NCBI RefSeq assembly: GCF_004661485.1
Contig: NZ_PQVH01000001.1
Span: 1 to 64,000, forward strand
Direction: 5' to 3'
DNA: 64,000 bases
Source of the DNA: Methylotenera oryzisoli
GTDB lineage: Bacteria; Pseudomonadota; Gammaproteobacteria; Burkholderiales; Methylophilaceae
Under the pieces are notes generated by a model. That model saw only the letters and a program-made list of their open reading frames with translations, was not told where the DNA came from and ran no database searches. This document shows, piece after piece, positions 28,537 through 39,254 of this stretch. How positions within the stretch are numbered: position 1 is the first letter of the stretch; every line of letters begins with the position of its first letter. A program made the position numbers and the translations under genes.

Positions 28537-29139
28537 TTAAATCGTAATAATGCAATGTTTTCTTAACAAAGCGGCAGTCTCAAATATCGGCAGCCCCATC
28601 ACGCCGGTATAGCTGCCTTCAATTCTTTTGATCCAAGCGCCTGCCAAGCCTTGTATTCCATAGCTGCCAGCCTTGTCCCGATGATCTCCTGTGGCAATAT
28701 ATTTTTCAATTTGTTCCGCTGACAATGGCATCATTTCCACATTGGTCGAGCTCAGTAACACCTCGATTGCACCATTGAAACTCAAGGCAACTGCGGTATG
28801 AACTTGATGCATGCCCGCTGCTAACTTGTTGAGCATATCACGTGCATCGTCATCATCGATTGGCTTACCTAATACCATACCCGACAGCGCCACCGTAGTG
28901 TCTGCTGCTAAAATTGGATAATCCAGATATTCTTCGGCTAGCAAAGCAGTACAAGCAGCGGCTTTTTCTCGCGCCAGTCTAGTGACATACTGCACCGGCG
29001 ACTCATCTAGCAATTGCGACTCATCAATATCCGCAGGAAAAATTTTGCAATCCAGTCCGATCTGCTTTAACAGCTCTACACGGCGAGGGCTACGCGATGC
29101 CAGAATAATGGTTGAGTTTTTATGATTATTTTTCCACAT
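28537..29139 (-). CDS. maf: Maf family nucleoside triphosphate pyrophosphatase (YhdE-like)
   Basis: A 200-aa house-cleaning pyrophosphatase. It has the Maf signature ILASRSPRRVELLKQIGL, ADTTVAL with catalytic Asp and GSYGIQGLAGAWIKRIEGSY. The adjacency to rng and the last motif favour the dTTP/UTP-hydrolysing YhdE subgroup over the m7GTP-specific YceF. Divergent from the marC-like gene. Confidence 0.93.
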   Translation of the reverse strand: MWKNNHKNSTIILASRSPRRVELLKQIGLDCKIFPADIDESQLLDESPVQYVTRLAREKAAACTALLAEEYLDYPILAADTTVALSGMVLGKPIDDDDARDMLNKLAAGMHQVHTAVALSFNGAIEVLLSSTNVEMMPLSAEQIEKYIATGDHRDKAGSYGIQGLAGAWIKRIEGSYTGVMGLPIFETAALLRKHCIITI

Positions 29140-29213
29140 ACAGGCACTTTAATTTACTATCTAAGAATTAACAACGCGTTAATCACGTTAGATTTAAGGA
29201 AACGGAAATAAAT

Positions 29214-29846
29214 ATGATGGACTGGCCAAGTTTATTTAAAATCAGTCTAGGTTTGTTTGCCATTGTAAACCCGATTGGTAGCGTACCTATTTTTATTAGT
29301 GCCACCAGCGGCTGGAGCACTGCCGAGCGAGCGCACACCGCACGAACTGTCGCCTTTTCTGTATTTATCATACTAACGATCTCGTCATTGATGGGCGATA
29401 AAATTTTAGACTTCTTCGGCGTTTCTATCCCATCGTTTCAGGTAGGTGGCGGCATTTTACTGATGCTGATTGCTATATCCATGATGCACGGCAAGCAAAG
29501 CGGTGCTCGCCAAACACCGGAAGAGGCTCAAACGTTAGCTGAGCGGGAGGTGATTGCCATCGTGCCACTGAGCATTCCTCTGCTCGCAGGCCCTGGTGCC
29601 ATCAGTAACATGATTATTGCCGCTCAAAAGAGCCCTACTCCGCTAGGCCATCTTTCCCTTATCATCCCAATATCTTTAGTCTGTATTACGATCTGGCTCG
29701 CATTAAAACTGTCAGTACGCATTTCAAACCAGCTAGGGTTCATCGGCATTAATGTGGTTACTCGCCTAATGGGCTTAATTCTGGCGGCCATGGCCGTAGA
29801 ATTTATTGCACATGGCCTCACAGGGCTATTCCCTACCTTGGGTTAA
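29214..29846 (+). CDS. MarC family (UPF0056) integral membrane protein
   Basis: A 210-aa protein with about six membrane helices. It shows the family N-terminus LFKISLGLFAIVNPIGSVPIFI and a second half with VPLSIPLLAGPGAISNMII, repeating the pattern (NPIG/GPG). MarC proteins have no proven substrate; the earlier link to multiple antibiotic resistance was not supported. Two ATG codons in a row (29214 and 29217) both fit a GGAAA site upstream. Confidence 0.9.
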   Translation: MMDWPSLFKISLGLFAIVNPIGSVPIFISATSGWSTAERAHTARTVAFSVFIILTISSLMGDKILDFFGVSIPSFQVGGGILLMLIAISMMHGKQSGARQTPEEAQTLAEREVIAIVPLSIPLLAGPGAISNMIIAAQKSPTPLGHLSLIIPISLVCITIWLALKLSVRISNQLGFIGINVVTRLMGLILAAMAVEFIAHGLTGLFPTLG

Positions 29847-29946
29847 TACCCCTGCGCTCTCAAATAATAGTGCTAACGTAAAGAGATATTTCGGCAAATG
29901 GCATGCTTCAGAGTAAAATAACGTTAAATTAATTTAAGACCACATT

Positions 29947-30390
29947 ATGCAATGGAAGCCACACGCCACAGTCGCGGCGATTATTGAAGAAAACGGTAAA
30001 TTCCTGCTGGTAGAAGAAACCACCGACCGCGGCAATCGCTTTAACCAACCCGCAGGTCATCTGGAAGATGGCGAAACGCTGCTGGAAGCGGTGATTCGTG
30101 AAACGCTGGAAGAAACCACTTATACATTCCAGCCAACCAGCTTACTTGGCGTTTACCATTGGAAACATGAGCACAATGACACCACCTATTTAAGGTTTGC
30201 CTATATTGGCCATGTGAGTCAGCACAGGCCAGAACTTGGTCTGGATGATGGCATTATTCGCACCGTGTGGATGACTGCAGATGAAATACGCAATAACGCG
30301 ATGCTCATGCGCAGCCCGCAAGTCATTACTTGTATTGAAGACTACCTGAGTGGACAACACTTTCCATTATCAGTGATTACGCACCTATAA
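29947..30390 (+). CDS. nudJ: Nudix hydrolase, NudJ-like phosphatase
   Basis: A 147-aa Nudix protein with the box GHLEDGETLLEAVIRETLEE (37-56), keeping the metal-binding RE..EE residues. The Gly normally following EE is Thr here. E. coli NudJ (YmfB) hydrolyses thiamine pyrimidine pyrophosphate and nucleoside tri- and diphosphates. It is 11 bp upstream of mnmA, the same pairing as in E. coli, which supports the NudJ call. Confidence 0.9.
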   Translation: MQWKPHATVAAIIEENGKFLLVEETTDRGNRFNQPAGHLEDGETLLEAVIRETLEETTYTFQPTSLLGVYHWKHEHNDTTYLRFAYIGHVSQHRPELGLDDGIIRTVWMTADEIRNNAMLMRSPQVITCIEDYLSGQHFPLSVITHL

Positions 30391-30401
30391 CTTAAACACC
30401 T

Positions 30402-31511
30402 ATGAATTTAAATAAAGCTCAAAAAAAGAAAATCGTGGTCGGCCTTTCTGGCGGCGTGGACTCATCAGTCACCGCATTGTTACTCAAACAGCAAGGGTAT
30501 GAGGTCACCGGTCTTTTCATGAAAAACTGGGAAGATGACGACACCGACGAATACTGCTCAAGTAAGCAAGACTTAATCGATGCGGTATCAGTCGCAGACA
30601 AAATCGGCATTGAAATCGAAGCAGTGAACTTTAGTAAAGAATATAAAGACCGCGTTTTTGCCAACTTCCTGAGCGAATATCAAGCTGGACGTACACCTAA
30701 CCCAGATATTCTGTGTAATGCTGAAATTAAATTCAAAGCTTTTCTTGACCACGCCATGGGCATGGGCGCAGATTTAATCGCCACCGGTCACTATGCGCAG
30801 GTACGGGAAAATCCACTAAAACCTGGCTTATTCCAGCTCATGAAGGCAGATGATGGCAGTAAAGACCAAAGCTATTTCTTATACAGACTCAATCAGGCAC
30901 AGCTATCTAAAACCTTGTTTCCACTAGGCCAGCACTTAAAGCGTGAAGTGCGTGAAATAGCACGCAGTGCAGGGCTAATCAATGCAGAGAAAAAAGACTC
31001 CACCGGCATTTGCTTTATTGGCGAGCGCCCTTTCCAAGAGTTCTTAAGTAAATACTTACCTCGCGAGCCGGGCGATATGAAAACCCCTGAAGGCAAACTG
31101 ATCGGCCGTCACGAAGGCTTAATGTATTACACGCTAGGCCAACGCCAGGGTCTAAAAATTGGCGGTAGCCGAGAAAGCAATGGCGAGCCGTGGTTTGTGG
31201 CCGCAAAAGATATGGAAAAAAACGAACTGATTGTGGTGCAGGGACACGAACACCCGTTACTGCTTAATGACGGCCTTAAAGCAGGACAATTACATTGGAT
31301 TAGTGATGAAAACCCAATCACGAACTGGGTTTATGCGGCAAAAACTCGTTATCGCCAGCCTGATGCGCCATGCGAAATCGACAGCATCAATGCCGATGAA
31401 GTGGAAATTAAATTTGGGCAAAAACAATGGGCAATCACGCCAGGCCAATCTGCTGTGGTTTACGAAAGTAACGTATGCTTAGGCGGTGGTATTATTACTG
31501 GCGCAATTTAA
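30402..31511 (+). CDS. mnmA: tRNA-specific 2-thiouridylase MnmA
   Basis: Thiolates U34 of tRNA-Lys, -Glu and -Gln, using sulfur relayed from IscS/Tus. The 369-aa protein has the PP-loop [12 protein letters not shown] (12-23). The nucleophile Cys105 is in [14 protein letters not shown] and the persulfide Cys204 in [22 protein letters not shown] and a C-terminal beta-barrel domain follow. Length and both cysteines are as expected for an active enzyme. Confidence 0.97.
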   Translation: MNLNKAQKKKIVVGLSGGVDSSVTALLLKQQGYEVTGLFMKNWEDDDTDEYCSSKQDLIDAVSVADKIGIEIEAVNFSKEYKDRVFANFLSEYQAGRTPNPDILCNAEIKFKAFLDHAMGMGADLIATGHYAQVRENPLKPGLFQLMKADDGSKDQSYFLYRLNQAQLSKTLFPLGQHLKREVREIARSAGLINAEKKDSTGICFIGERPFQEFLSKYLPREPGDMKTPEGKLIGRHEGLMYYTLGQRQGLKIGGSRESNGEPWFVAAKDMEKNELIVVQGHEHPLLLNDGLKAGQLHWISDENPITNWVYAAKTRYRQPDAPCEIDSINADEVEIKFGQKQWAITPGQSAVVYESNVCLGGGIITGAI

Positions 31512-31527
31512 ATAAAGGGATATCAAC

Positions 31528-31857
31528 ATGGCGTACGCACTGAAAAACTCCCAAGGCCACATCATTGCAACCAGCGCTTTAGAAAAGCCAGGGGATGATT
31601 GGATACAAGTCGACGCCACTGATAAGGCCTACATCAACTTTTTGGAGCACTCTCTGGCAGAGGCTGACGCTTTCCGCGAAAGTGATATTCATTTAGCGCG
31701 TGTATTGGAAGACGTGATCACATTACTGGTAGAGCGGAACATCATTCGCTTTACCGACTTGCCCGAGCAAGCTCAAAAACGCCTGAATCAAAGGCAGTCT
31801 ATGCGCCATAAATCACAACTATCAGGAATTTTGGACGAGAACAGCGAGCTTTTTTAG
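31528..31857 (+). CDS. Small conserved hypothetical protein
   Basis: A 109-aa acidic protein with no signal peptide or membrane helix. The N-terminal part (YALKNSQGHIIATSALEKPGDDWIQVDA) looks like a short beta-rich module. The rest is helical (FLEHSLAEADAFRESDIHLARVLEDVITLLVERNIIRFTDLPEQAQKRLNQRQ). Similar short proteins occur next to housekeeping genes in Beta- and Gammaproteobacteria, and some are misleadingly labelled tryptophan synthase beta-like. I do not recognise a function. A good ribosome site (AAAGGGA) precedes ATG 31528. It is 16 bp after mnmA. Confidence 0.8.
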   Translation: MAYALKNSQGHIIATSALEKPGDDWIQVDATDKAYINFLEHSLAEADAFRESDIHLARVLEDVITLLVERNIIRFTDLPEQAQKRLNQRQSMRHKSQLSGILDENSELF

Positions 31858-31918
31858 CAGCATCAGCAGCTGTTACACAAATCGCCTGCTGATACCACTT
31901 AACCGTTACTTATCAATA

Positions 31919-32533
31919 TTAATTGGCTACAGGCAAGGTGTCCTTAAATGACTGGCGTTGTAGCAAGGCAGCTTGCAATCTATCCAGATTTGCATAATCT
32001 TCTGCCAGATTAATCACTTGGCTAAAGCGTAGACCCAAGTAACCCAACACGCAACCTACTGCAATATCTGCCAAACTAAAGGTGTCATCTACACACCATT
32101 TATTTTGCCCCAAATCATTATTAAGCACAGTTAAACCGCGTGTCACTTTATCCATCTGTTTATCAATAAATGCAGCATCTTGCATTGGCTGTGGTTTTCT
32201 TTGCTCTAACATTACCGCCACAGCAGCATCGCATACACCGTCAGCCAAGGCTTCCCATCTACGCACTGCAGATTTGGCTCCGTTATCTTTAGGAATCAAA
32301 TGCGCTAATGGTGTGCGATTATCAAAATACTCAGCTATGACGCGAGAGTCATACAGACTATCTCCATCAGCTAAAATCAACACTGGCACTTTACCTAAAG
32401 GGTTATAGTCTTTAACAGGACAGTCCGGCGCTGACAACACCACTTCTTGCAGTTGAACATCAATATGTTTTTCAGCGGCAACAATACGCACTTTACGTGC
32501 ATAGGGACTATTTACGGTATATAAAAGCTTCAT
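31919..32533 (-). CDS. Glutathione S-transferase family protein
   Basis: A 204-aa protein with an N-terminal thioredoxin-like GST domain (MKLLYTVNSPYARKVRIVAAEK, then YNPLGKVPVLILADGDSLYDSRVIAEYFD). The C-terminal helical domain includes FSLADIAVGCVLGYLGLRF, the N-capping box. The pattern PLGKVPVL and D-S-x-xI is the glutathione-binding part. E. coli YibF is a similar protein. Substrate unknown. Divergent from nadC. Confidence 0.9.
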   Translation of the reverse strand: MKLLYTVNSPYARKVRIVAAEKHIDVQLQEVVLSAPDCPVKDYNPLGKVPVLILADGDSLYDSRVIAEYFDNRTPLAHLIPKDNGAKSAVRRWEALADGVCDAAVAVMLEQRKPQPMQDAAFIDKQMDKVTRGLTVLNNDLGQNKWCVDDTFSLADIAVGCVLGYLGLRFSQVINLAEDYANLDRLQAALLQRQSFKDTLPVAN

Positions 32534-32618
32534 AATATTTTAGTAATCTATAGTGTTGATGTTGGTAAATTCTTGGTTAACATTATAATTCAATCACAGC
32601 ACACTCTTACGATAACTT

Positions 32619-33500
32619 ATGACACAAATTAACCAACAGCACCCGAATGAGTCAACCGATTTCAAGCGCATGGTGCAAACCCAAGTAAAAAATGCGCTAG
32701 ACGAAGACATTGGTAGCGGCGATTTGACTGCAAACTTGATACCGTCTGCACAAACGGCTAATGCAAAAGTGATTGTACGTGAACATGCCGTGATCTGTGG
32801 TATTGCTTGGTTTAATGAATGCTTTAAGCAGGTTGATGCTAACGTAACAATCAATTGGCTAGTCACAGAGGGTGAACAGGCTCAGCCTAACCAGACACTA
32901 TGTACGATACAAGGTCTGGCGCGTTCATTATTAACCGCTGAGCGCTGTGCACTCAACTTTCTACAAACACTTTCTTCCACAGCAACCGCATCTCGCAAAT
33001 ATGTCGATGCGATTGCAGGTACAACCGCGCAGATTTTAGACACACGCAAGACAATACCTAACCTGCGCCTAGCACAAAAGTATGCGGTCACTATCGGCGG
33101 AGGCCACAACCAGCGGCTTGCTTTATACGACGGTATCCTGATTAAAGAAAACCACATTGCAGCAGCCGGCAGCATTAGTAATGTGATGCAACAGGCCTTT
33201 GCACTGAATAGCGGCAAAAGCATACAAATTGAAGTAGAAAACCTAGACCAATTACAAGAGGCATTGGACGCAGGTGCCACTAGCATTCTGCTCGATAATT
33301 TTGATACCGAGCTACTGCTAAAGGCCGTAGCAATCAACAGCACGGCTAAACCTAAAGCTGTGCTGGAAGCATCAGGTGGCATTACCTTGGACAATGTTCG
33401 TGAGATTGCACAAACTGGTGTTGACCGCATCTCAATTGGCGCAATCACTAAAGACATTCGTGCAATTGATCTTTCTATGCAATTCACAACTAATGCCTAA
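32619..33500 (+). CDS. nadC: Nicotinate-nucleotide pyrophosphorylase (quinolinate phosphoribosyltransferase)
   Basis: Converts quinolinate and PRPP to nicotinate mononucleotide, CO2 and PPi in de novo NAD synthesis. The 293-aa protein has NALDEDIGSGDLTANLIP, AERCALNFLQTLSS, DTRKTIPNLRLAQKYAVTIGGGHNQRLALYD and KENHI, all carrying known substrate-binding residues, then IEVENLDQLQEAL and SGGITLDNV. Length matches the family. nadA and nadB are not next to it. Confidence 0.96.
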   Translation: MTQINQQHPNESTDFKRMVQTQVKNALDEDIGSGDLTANLIPSAQTANAKVIVREHAVICGIAWFNECFKQVDANVTINWLVTEGEQAQPNQTLCTIQGLARSLLTAERCALNFLQTLSSTATASRKYVDAIAGTTAQILDTRKTIPNLRLAQKYAVTIGGGHNQRLALYDGILIKENHIAAAGSISNVMQQAFALNSGKSIQIEVENLDQLQEALDAGATSILLDNFDTELLLKAVAINSTAKPKAVLEASGGITLDNVREIAQTGVDRISIGAITKDIRAIDLSMQFTTNA

Positions 33501-33676
33501 CCATTAAGGCTAGTGATTACTCACCATATTCGATGCTATAGATGTTAAATTAAGCACCATCAGCAGAAAAATAAGTCCATACTTTAGATATAAAACGGTA
33601 ATACAAAGCGGTGATACAAATAGTTTATCCAGTGTATTTAATTTACATAGATAACATCTAGTTTAAAAGGCAAAAA

Positions 33677-35461
33677 ATGAGCAAAGCTGCAATATCAATT
33701 AAGCCCACAGGCCGCCTCACGCTTGGAGATACGCTCCGCATACTGGTCAATGACGGTACCCTAGATAAAGCGCAGGCAGAGAAACTATATAAAGACCGCA
33801 AACTGGATAGCTCTAACCTGCATCCACTAGTGGTCATCGGCGAGCAGAAATGGAAAAACCTGAAGACGCCTTACAACGCCATCACCGTAGAGTGGCTATC
33901 TTCATGGCTTGCGGGGCATGCCGGGCTGGAGTATTACCACATAGATCCACTCAAGATGGATTTTGGCTCAGCCGCACAGATTGTTTCCAAAGGCTATGCA
34001 GAACGTTTAAAAATAATGCCGATTGCCGTCAAAGATGGCTTGGCCATTATCGCTACCACTGAACCGTTCAGCACAGAGTGGATTGAGGACTTAGAACGCG
34101 TCCTCAAAATGAAGGTAAAGCTGGTGTTTGCCAATCCGCTAGAGGTTAGCCGTTACCTGCCAGAAATGTACAAGCTTGCAAACTCCATGCAAGCAGCTAA
34201 TCAGGCAAAAGCAGGCCAGATTGTTGGAGTACAGAATTTTGAACAGTTAGTCGAACTTGGCAAAGATAAAAATCTGGACGCCAACGAACAACACGTAGTG
34301 AACATCGTAGACTGGCTGTTCAAATATGCATTTGAGCAACGTGCCAGTGACATTCACTTAGAACCAAGACGCAACATGGGTATGATGCGCTTTAGAATCG
34401 ATGGGGTGCTACATCAGGTTTACCAGCTACCGCCCAATATCATGAATGCCATCACCAGCAGGATTAAACTACTGGGGCGCATGGACATGGTAGAAAAACG
34501 CCGCCCACAGGATGGCCGTATTAAAACCTTATCGGCTGAAGGGCAAGAAATTGAACTACGCCTCTCTACCATGCCCACTGCATTTGGCGAAAAATTGGTA
34601 ATGCGTATTTTTTCACCGGACATCTCAGGTAAAGACTTTCTATCACTCGGCTTTTCTCAAGCACAGTCTGACAAATGGAACGCTTGGACCAAAGCGCCAA
34701 ACGGCATTATTTTGGTAACAGGCCCGACCGGCTCAGGTAAAACAACAACCCTATACTCAACCTTAAAACTGCTTGCCACATCAGAGGTCAACGTATGTAC
34801 GGTTGAAGAACCAATCGAGATGGTAGAGCCAGCGTTCAATCAAATGCAGGTTCAAACTAATATTGGTTTAGGTTTTGCTGACGGCATACGCACACTGATG
34901 CGCCAAGATCCTGACATTATCATGGTGGGCGAGATCCGCGACCTTGAAACCGCAGACATGGCGATTCAAGCCGCCTTAACTGGCCACTTAGTACTCTCAA
35001 CCTTGCACACCAATGACTCACCCTCTGCCGTCACTCGCTTGCTAGATTTAGGCGTACCTTCCTACCTCATCCACTCCACCGTGCTCGGCATTATGGCCCA
35101 ACGATTGGTCAGAACGCTCTGCCCTAGCTGCAAAACACCTGAGCCGATTGATCAAAGTAAATGGGATGCGCTGGTCGGTCCATTCAAGCTAGCTAAACCA
35201 GCACATATTTATAAGCCCGTTGGCTGTTTGGAGTGCCGCAATACTGGCTTTAGAGGACGTAGTGGCATTTATGAAATGCTCACGATTACACCATCCTTAA
35301 GAAAACTAATCACACCAGAAACAAACTTAGCAAAACTCACAAAAATGGCACAGCAAGAAGGCATGCAACCACTGGTGATTAACGGTGCCGAGAAAGTCGC
35401 TGCTGGACTCACCACCATAGAAGAATTGTTAAAGGTCGCCCCACCACTCGACCTTGAGTAA
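33677..35461 (+). CDS. GspE/PilB-like secretion ATPase, orphan
   Basis: A 594-aa type II secretion/type IV pilus assembly ATPase. The N-terminal domain (about 15-170) resembles the MshEN/T2SSE_N module. The ATPase core has Walker A GPTGSGKTTT (349-358), Asp-box acids, Walker B DPDIIMVGEIRD (411-422) and AALTGHLVLSTLHTND. A tetracysteine zinc site follows (C482, C485, C517, C520). It stands alone: no gspF, gspG or pil gene flanks it, and a second PilB-type ATPase with pilC lies at 56909. It may serve a type II secretion or a second pilus system whose other parts are elsewhere. Confidence 0.9.
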   Translation: MSKAAISIKPTGRLTLGDTLRILVNDGTLDKAQAEKLYKDRKLDSSNLHPLVVIGEQKWKNLKTPYNAITVEWLSSWLAGHAGLEYYHIDPLKMDFGSAAQIVSKGYAERLKIMPIAVKDGLAIIATTEPFSTEWIEDLERVLKMKVKLVFANPLEVSRYLPEMYKLANSMQAANQAKAGQIVGVQNFEQLVELGKDKNLDANEQHVVNIVDWLFKYAFEQRASDIHLEPRRNMGMMRFRIDGVLHQVYQLPPNIMNAITSRIKLLGRMDMVEKRRPQDGRIKTLSAEGQEIELRLSTMPTAFGEKLVMRIFSPDISGKDFLSLGFSQAQSDKWNAWTKAPNGIILVTGPTGSGKTTTLYSTLKLLATSEVNVCTVEEPIEMVEPAFNQMQVQTNIGLGFADGIRTLMRQDPDIIMVGEIRDLETADMAIQAALTGHLVLSTLHTNDSPSAVTRLLDLGVPSYLIHSTVLGIMAQRLVRTLCPSCKTPEPIDQSKWDALVGPFKLAKPAHIYKPVGCLECRNTGFRGRSGIYEMLTITPSLRKLITPETNLAKLTKMAQQEGMQPLVINGAEKVAAGLTTIEELLKVAPPLDLE

Positions 35462-35527
35462 AAGCCTTGTTTTTATTATGGTTTTTGTATGCACTGCTCA
35501 CCAACTGAAACTGAACGCGTTTAGTCA

Positions 35528-35587
35528 ATTTGGTCAACTAAATATGCAGGCTTTAACATATTCGTCCTTGACCAAATACGCTCAAAC
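35528..35587. repeat. 10-bp inverted repeat upstream of ilvI
   Basis: ATTTGGTCAA at 35528-35537 and its exact reverse complement TTGACCAAAT at 35578-35587, 40 bases between arms and 50 bases start to start. The right arm covers the predicted -35 box of the ilvI promoter. It may be a paired operator; no regulator is assigned. Confidence 0.6.
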
Positions 35588-35606
35588 CGTTATCGTGTAG
35601 GGTTAC
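35578..35606 (+). promoter_or_regulatory. Sigma-70 promoter candidate for ilvIH
   Basis: TTGACC (35578-35583), a 17-bp spacer, and TATCGT (35601-35606). The -35 box matches five of six consensus bases. The predicted start is about 20 bases before the ilvI ATG. The -35 box is part of an inverted repeat, which suggests regulation by a DNA-binding protein. Confidence 0.55.
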
Positions 35607-35634
35607 AAATAAATTATTCAAATCAAAAAGATTT

Positions 35635-37359
35635 ATGGCAGAGACTACTCATCCGCAACAAATCACAGGCGCAGAAATTGTTATCCGTTGCCTAGAGCAA
35701 GAAAATGTAAAGTTTTTGTTCGGCTACCCGGGCGGCGCTGTTTTGCATATTTACGATGCAATCTATAAACAAGGCCACTTTAAGCACATTCTTGTGCGCC
35801 ACGAACAAGCTGCTGTTCACGCGGCAGACGCATTCTCACGTGCAACCGGCGAAGTCGGTGTTGCACTCGTTACCTCTGGTCCAGGTGCAACCAATGCCAT
35901 TACCGGCATTGCAACCGCTTACATGGACTCAATTCCGCTAGTGGTCATTAGCGGTCAAGTACCGGTACCAGCCATTGGCCTAGACGCGTTCCAAGAAGTC
36001 GACATGGTGGGCGTGACTCGCCCATGCGTTAAACATAACTTCCTGGTTAAAGATGTAAAAGACATCGCGACAACCTTGAAGAAAGCATTCCATATCGCCA
36101 GAACTGGACGACCAGGTCCTGTTGTTGTGGATATCCCAAAAGACATTACCGCACACTTCGCTGATTTCGTATATCCAGAATCAGTAGAAATGCGCTCATA
36201 CAACCCAGTAACGAAGGGCCATAGCGGCCAAATCAAAAAAGCCGTTAAGTTACTGCTCGAAGCTGAACGCCCAATGGTTTACACCGGTGGCGGCTTAGTA
36301 TTGGGTGATGCTTCAGAGTCACTTGTGAAACTGGTTAGAGCGCTGGGCGTTCCAGTCACTAACACCCTGATGGGTTTAGGCGGCTACCCTAGCACTGACG
36401 AACAGTTCCTAGGCATGCTGGGCATGCACGGCACTTACGAAGCAAATATGGCAATGCAGAACTGTGACGTGCTATTAGCCGTAGGCGCGCGTTTTGATGA
36501 CCGTGTCATTGGCAACACAGACCACTTCTACAGCAAAGACCGCACTATTATTCATGTAGATATCGACCCTTCGTCTATTTCCAAGCGCGTAAAAGTACAT
36601 GTACCTATCGTGGGTGACGTGAAATCAGTGCTCGCTGAAATGAATGAGTTGGTTGCGCTTGAGAAGCCAAAACCATCACCCGCACTTAAAGCATGGTGGG
36701 AGCAGATTGAAAGCTGGCGTAGCAAGCTATGCCTGGACTACAGCAACAACAACGGTCTAATTAAGCCACAATACGTTATCGAAAAACTTTGGGAAGTCAC
36801 TAAAGGTGACGCCTATGTCACATCTGACGTTGGCCAACACCAAATGTGGGCTGCACAGTACTATAAATTTGACAAACCACGTCGCTGGATCAACTCAGGC
36901 GGCTTGGGCACCATGGGCGTTGGCTTACCTTACGCCATGGGCTGCCAATTTGCAGACCCAACCGCGCAGGTAGCCTGTGTAACAGGTGAAGGTAGTATTC
37001 AAATGAATATTCAAGAGCTCTCCACCTGCAAGCAATACAGCCTGCCAATTAAAGTGATTCTTCTCAACAACCGCTACTTGGGTATGGTGCGTCAATGGCA
37101 AGAGTTCTTTTATGAGAACCGCTACTCAGAATCTTACATGGACAGCTTGCCTGACTTTGTAAAACTTGCTGAGTCTTACGGCCATGTGGGCATGCAAATC
37201 ACCAAACCAGAAGACGTGGAAGGTGCATTAAAAGAAGCGTTTGACATGAAGTCACGCTTTGTATTTATGGACTTCATTACTGACCAGAAAGAAAATGTAT
37301 TCCCTATGATTCCTAACGGTAAAGGGTTGTCTGAAATGATCTTGGCGGAGGATTTATAA
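35635..37359 (+). CDS. ilvI: Acetolactate synthase, large subunit (biosynthetic)
   Basis: Makes acetolactate or acetohydroxybutyrate from pyruvate for branched-chain amino acids, using TPP and FAD. The 574-aa protein has [15 protein letters not shown] and [19 protein letters not shown] in the Pyr domain. The TPP-binding motif [23 protein letters not shown] lies in the C-terminal domain. The last base of its stop overlaps the ilvH ATG, so the two subunits are coupled. The gene pair followed by ilvC is the usual betaproteobacterial order. Confidence 0.96.
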   Translation: MAETTHPQQITGAEIVIRCLEQENVKFLFGYPGGAVLHIYDAIYKQGHFKHILVRHEQAAVHAADAFSRATGEVGVALVTSGPGATNAITGIATAYMDSIPLVVISGQVPVPAIGLDAFQEVDMVGVTRPCVKHNFLVKDVKDIATTLKKAFHIARTGRPGPVVVDIPKDITAHFADFVYPESVEMRSYNPVTKGHSGQIKKAVKLLLEAERPMVYTGGGLVLGDASESLVKLVRALGVPVTNTLMGLGGYPSTDEQFLGMLGMHGTYEANMAMQNCDVLLAVGARFDDRVIGNTDHFYSKDRTIIHVDIDPSSISKRVKVHVPIVGDVKSVLAEMNELVALEKPKPSPALKAWWEQIESWRSKLCLDYSNNNGLIKPQYVIEKLWEVTKGDAYVTSDVGQHQMWAAQYYKFDKPRRWINSGGLGTMGVGLPYAMGCQFADPTAQVACVTGEGSIQMNIQELSTCKQYSLPIKVILLNNRYLGMVRQWQEFFYENRYSESYMDSLPDFVKLAESYGHVGMQITKPEDVEGALKEAFDMKSRFVFMDFITDQKENVFPMIPNGKGLSEMILAEDL

Positions 37360-37850
37360 TGCGTCATATTGTTTCACTATTAATGGAAAATGAGGCTGGT
37401 GCATTATCACGTGTCGCTGGCTTATTCTCAGCACGTGGCTACAACATCGAGTCTTTAACTGTAGCTCCGACTGAAGACCCAACATTATCACGCATGACAA
37501 TTGTCACCTCTGGTTCCGACGATGTGATTGAACAAATCATCAAACAGCTTAACAAGCTAGTGGATGTAGTTAAAGTCCTAGATTTGAACGATGGTAAATT
37601 TATTGAACGTGAGCTGATGCTGGTTAAAGTAAAAGCAACCGGCACGTTCCGTGAGGAAATGAAGCGCATGTGCGACATTTTCCGTGGTCGCATTATTGAC
37701 GTAGCAGATGGCACATTTACGATTGAGCTAACTGGTTCTGGCCATAAGCTAGATGCGTTTATTGAAGGTTTGGACGGCGCTGCAATCCTAGAAACAGTGC
37801 GCACAGGCGCATCTGGTATTGGGCGCGGCGATAGAATCTTAAAGGTTTAA
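37359..37850 (+). CDS. ilvH: Acetolactate synthase, small regulatory subunit
   Basis: A 163-aa subunit that activates the large subunit and gives valine feedback. The N-terminal ACT domain (HIVSLLMENEAGALSRVAGLFSARGYNIESL) has the valine-binding region of the family, followed by the C-terminal domain (about 80-163). It starts on the stop codon of ilvI. Confidence 0.96.
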   Translation: MRHIVSLLMENEAGALSRVAGLFSARGYNIESLTVAPTEDPTLSRMTIVTSGSDDVIEQIIKQLNKLVDVVKVLDLNDGKFIERELMLVKVKATGTFREEMKRMCDIFRGRIIDVADGTFTIELTGSGHKLDAFIEGLDGAAILETVRTGASGIGRGDRILKV

Positions 37851-37872
37851 ATTAGCATTACTTATAAACATA

Positions 37873-37893
37873 CCCAGCGCGGTTAGCACTGGG
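37873..37893 (+). other. Weak hairpin in the ilvH-ilvC gap
   Basis: CCCAGCGC and GCACTGGG can pair (five plus two base pairs with one mismatch, loop GGTTA). A T run follows only about ten bases later, so it is not a clean terminator. The 205-base gap otherwise holds an AT-rich stretch and a clear ribosome site (AGAGGAAAAG) before ilvC, and could carry an ilvC promoter. Confidence 0.3.
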
Positions 37894-38001
37894 GAGCAAT
37901 TGATTTTTAAATTGTATGTTTTTGATAATTGGATTGTAGTTTTCTTAACAATGTAGTTTGTAGTTTCAAAGCAGCAGTGGTGACGAAAGTATCCCAGATG
38001 A

Positions 38002-39072
<1,071 letters not shown>

Positions 39073-39106
39073 GTCTAATTTAAATTCACTTAAATTAGAT
39101 TAAGTC

Positions 39107-39142
39107 AAAAGGGCAAAACGTTTAACGATTTGCCCTTTTTTA
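39107..39142 (+). terminator. Rho-independent terminator of ilvC
   Basis: AAAAGGGCAAA (39107-39117) pairs with TTTGCCCTTTT (39129-39139), followed by further T. The gene ends 35 bases upstream. Confidence 0.9.
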
Positions 39143-39254
39143 TTAGAGACGCACAGGCCTTATATCACTGTCTTACGCACACCTCAAAATTGTGCATAAT
39201 ATTATTGAGTTCAAAATAGAAATAACGACCATTGGAATTATCGTGCAAACCAAC

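Noticed and set aside
31863-31892. Seven-bp inverted repeat TCAGCAG/CTGCTGA between the small hypothetical gene and the GST gene
   Set aside because: The loop is 16 bases and no T run follows on either strand, so it does not look like a terminator.
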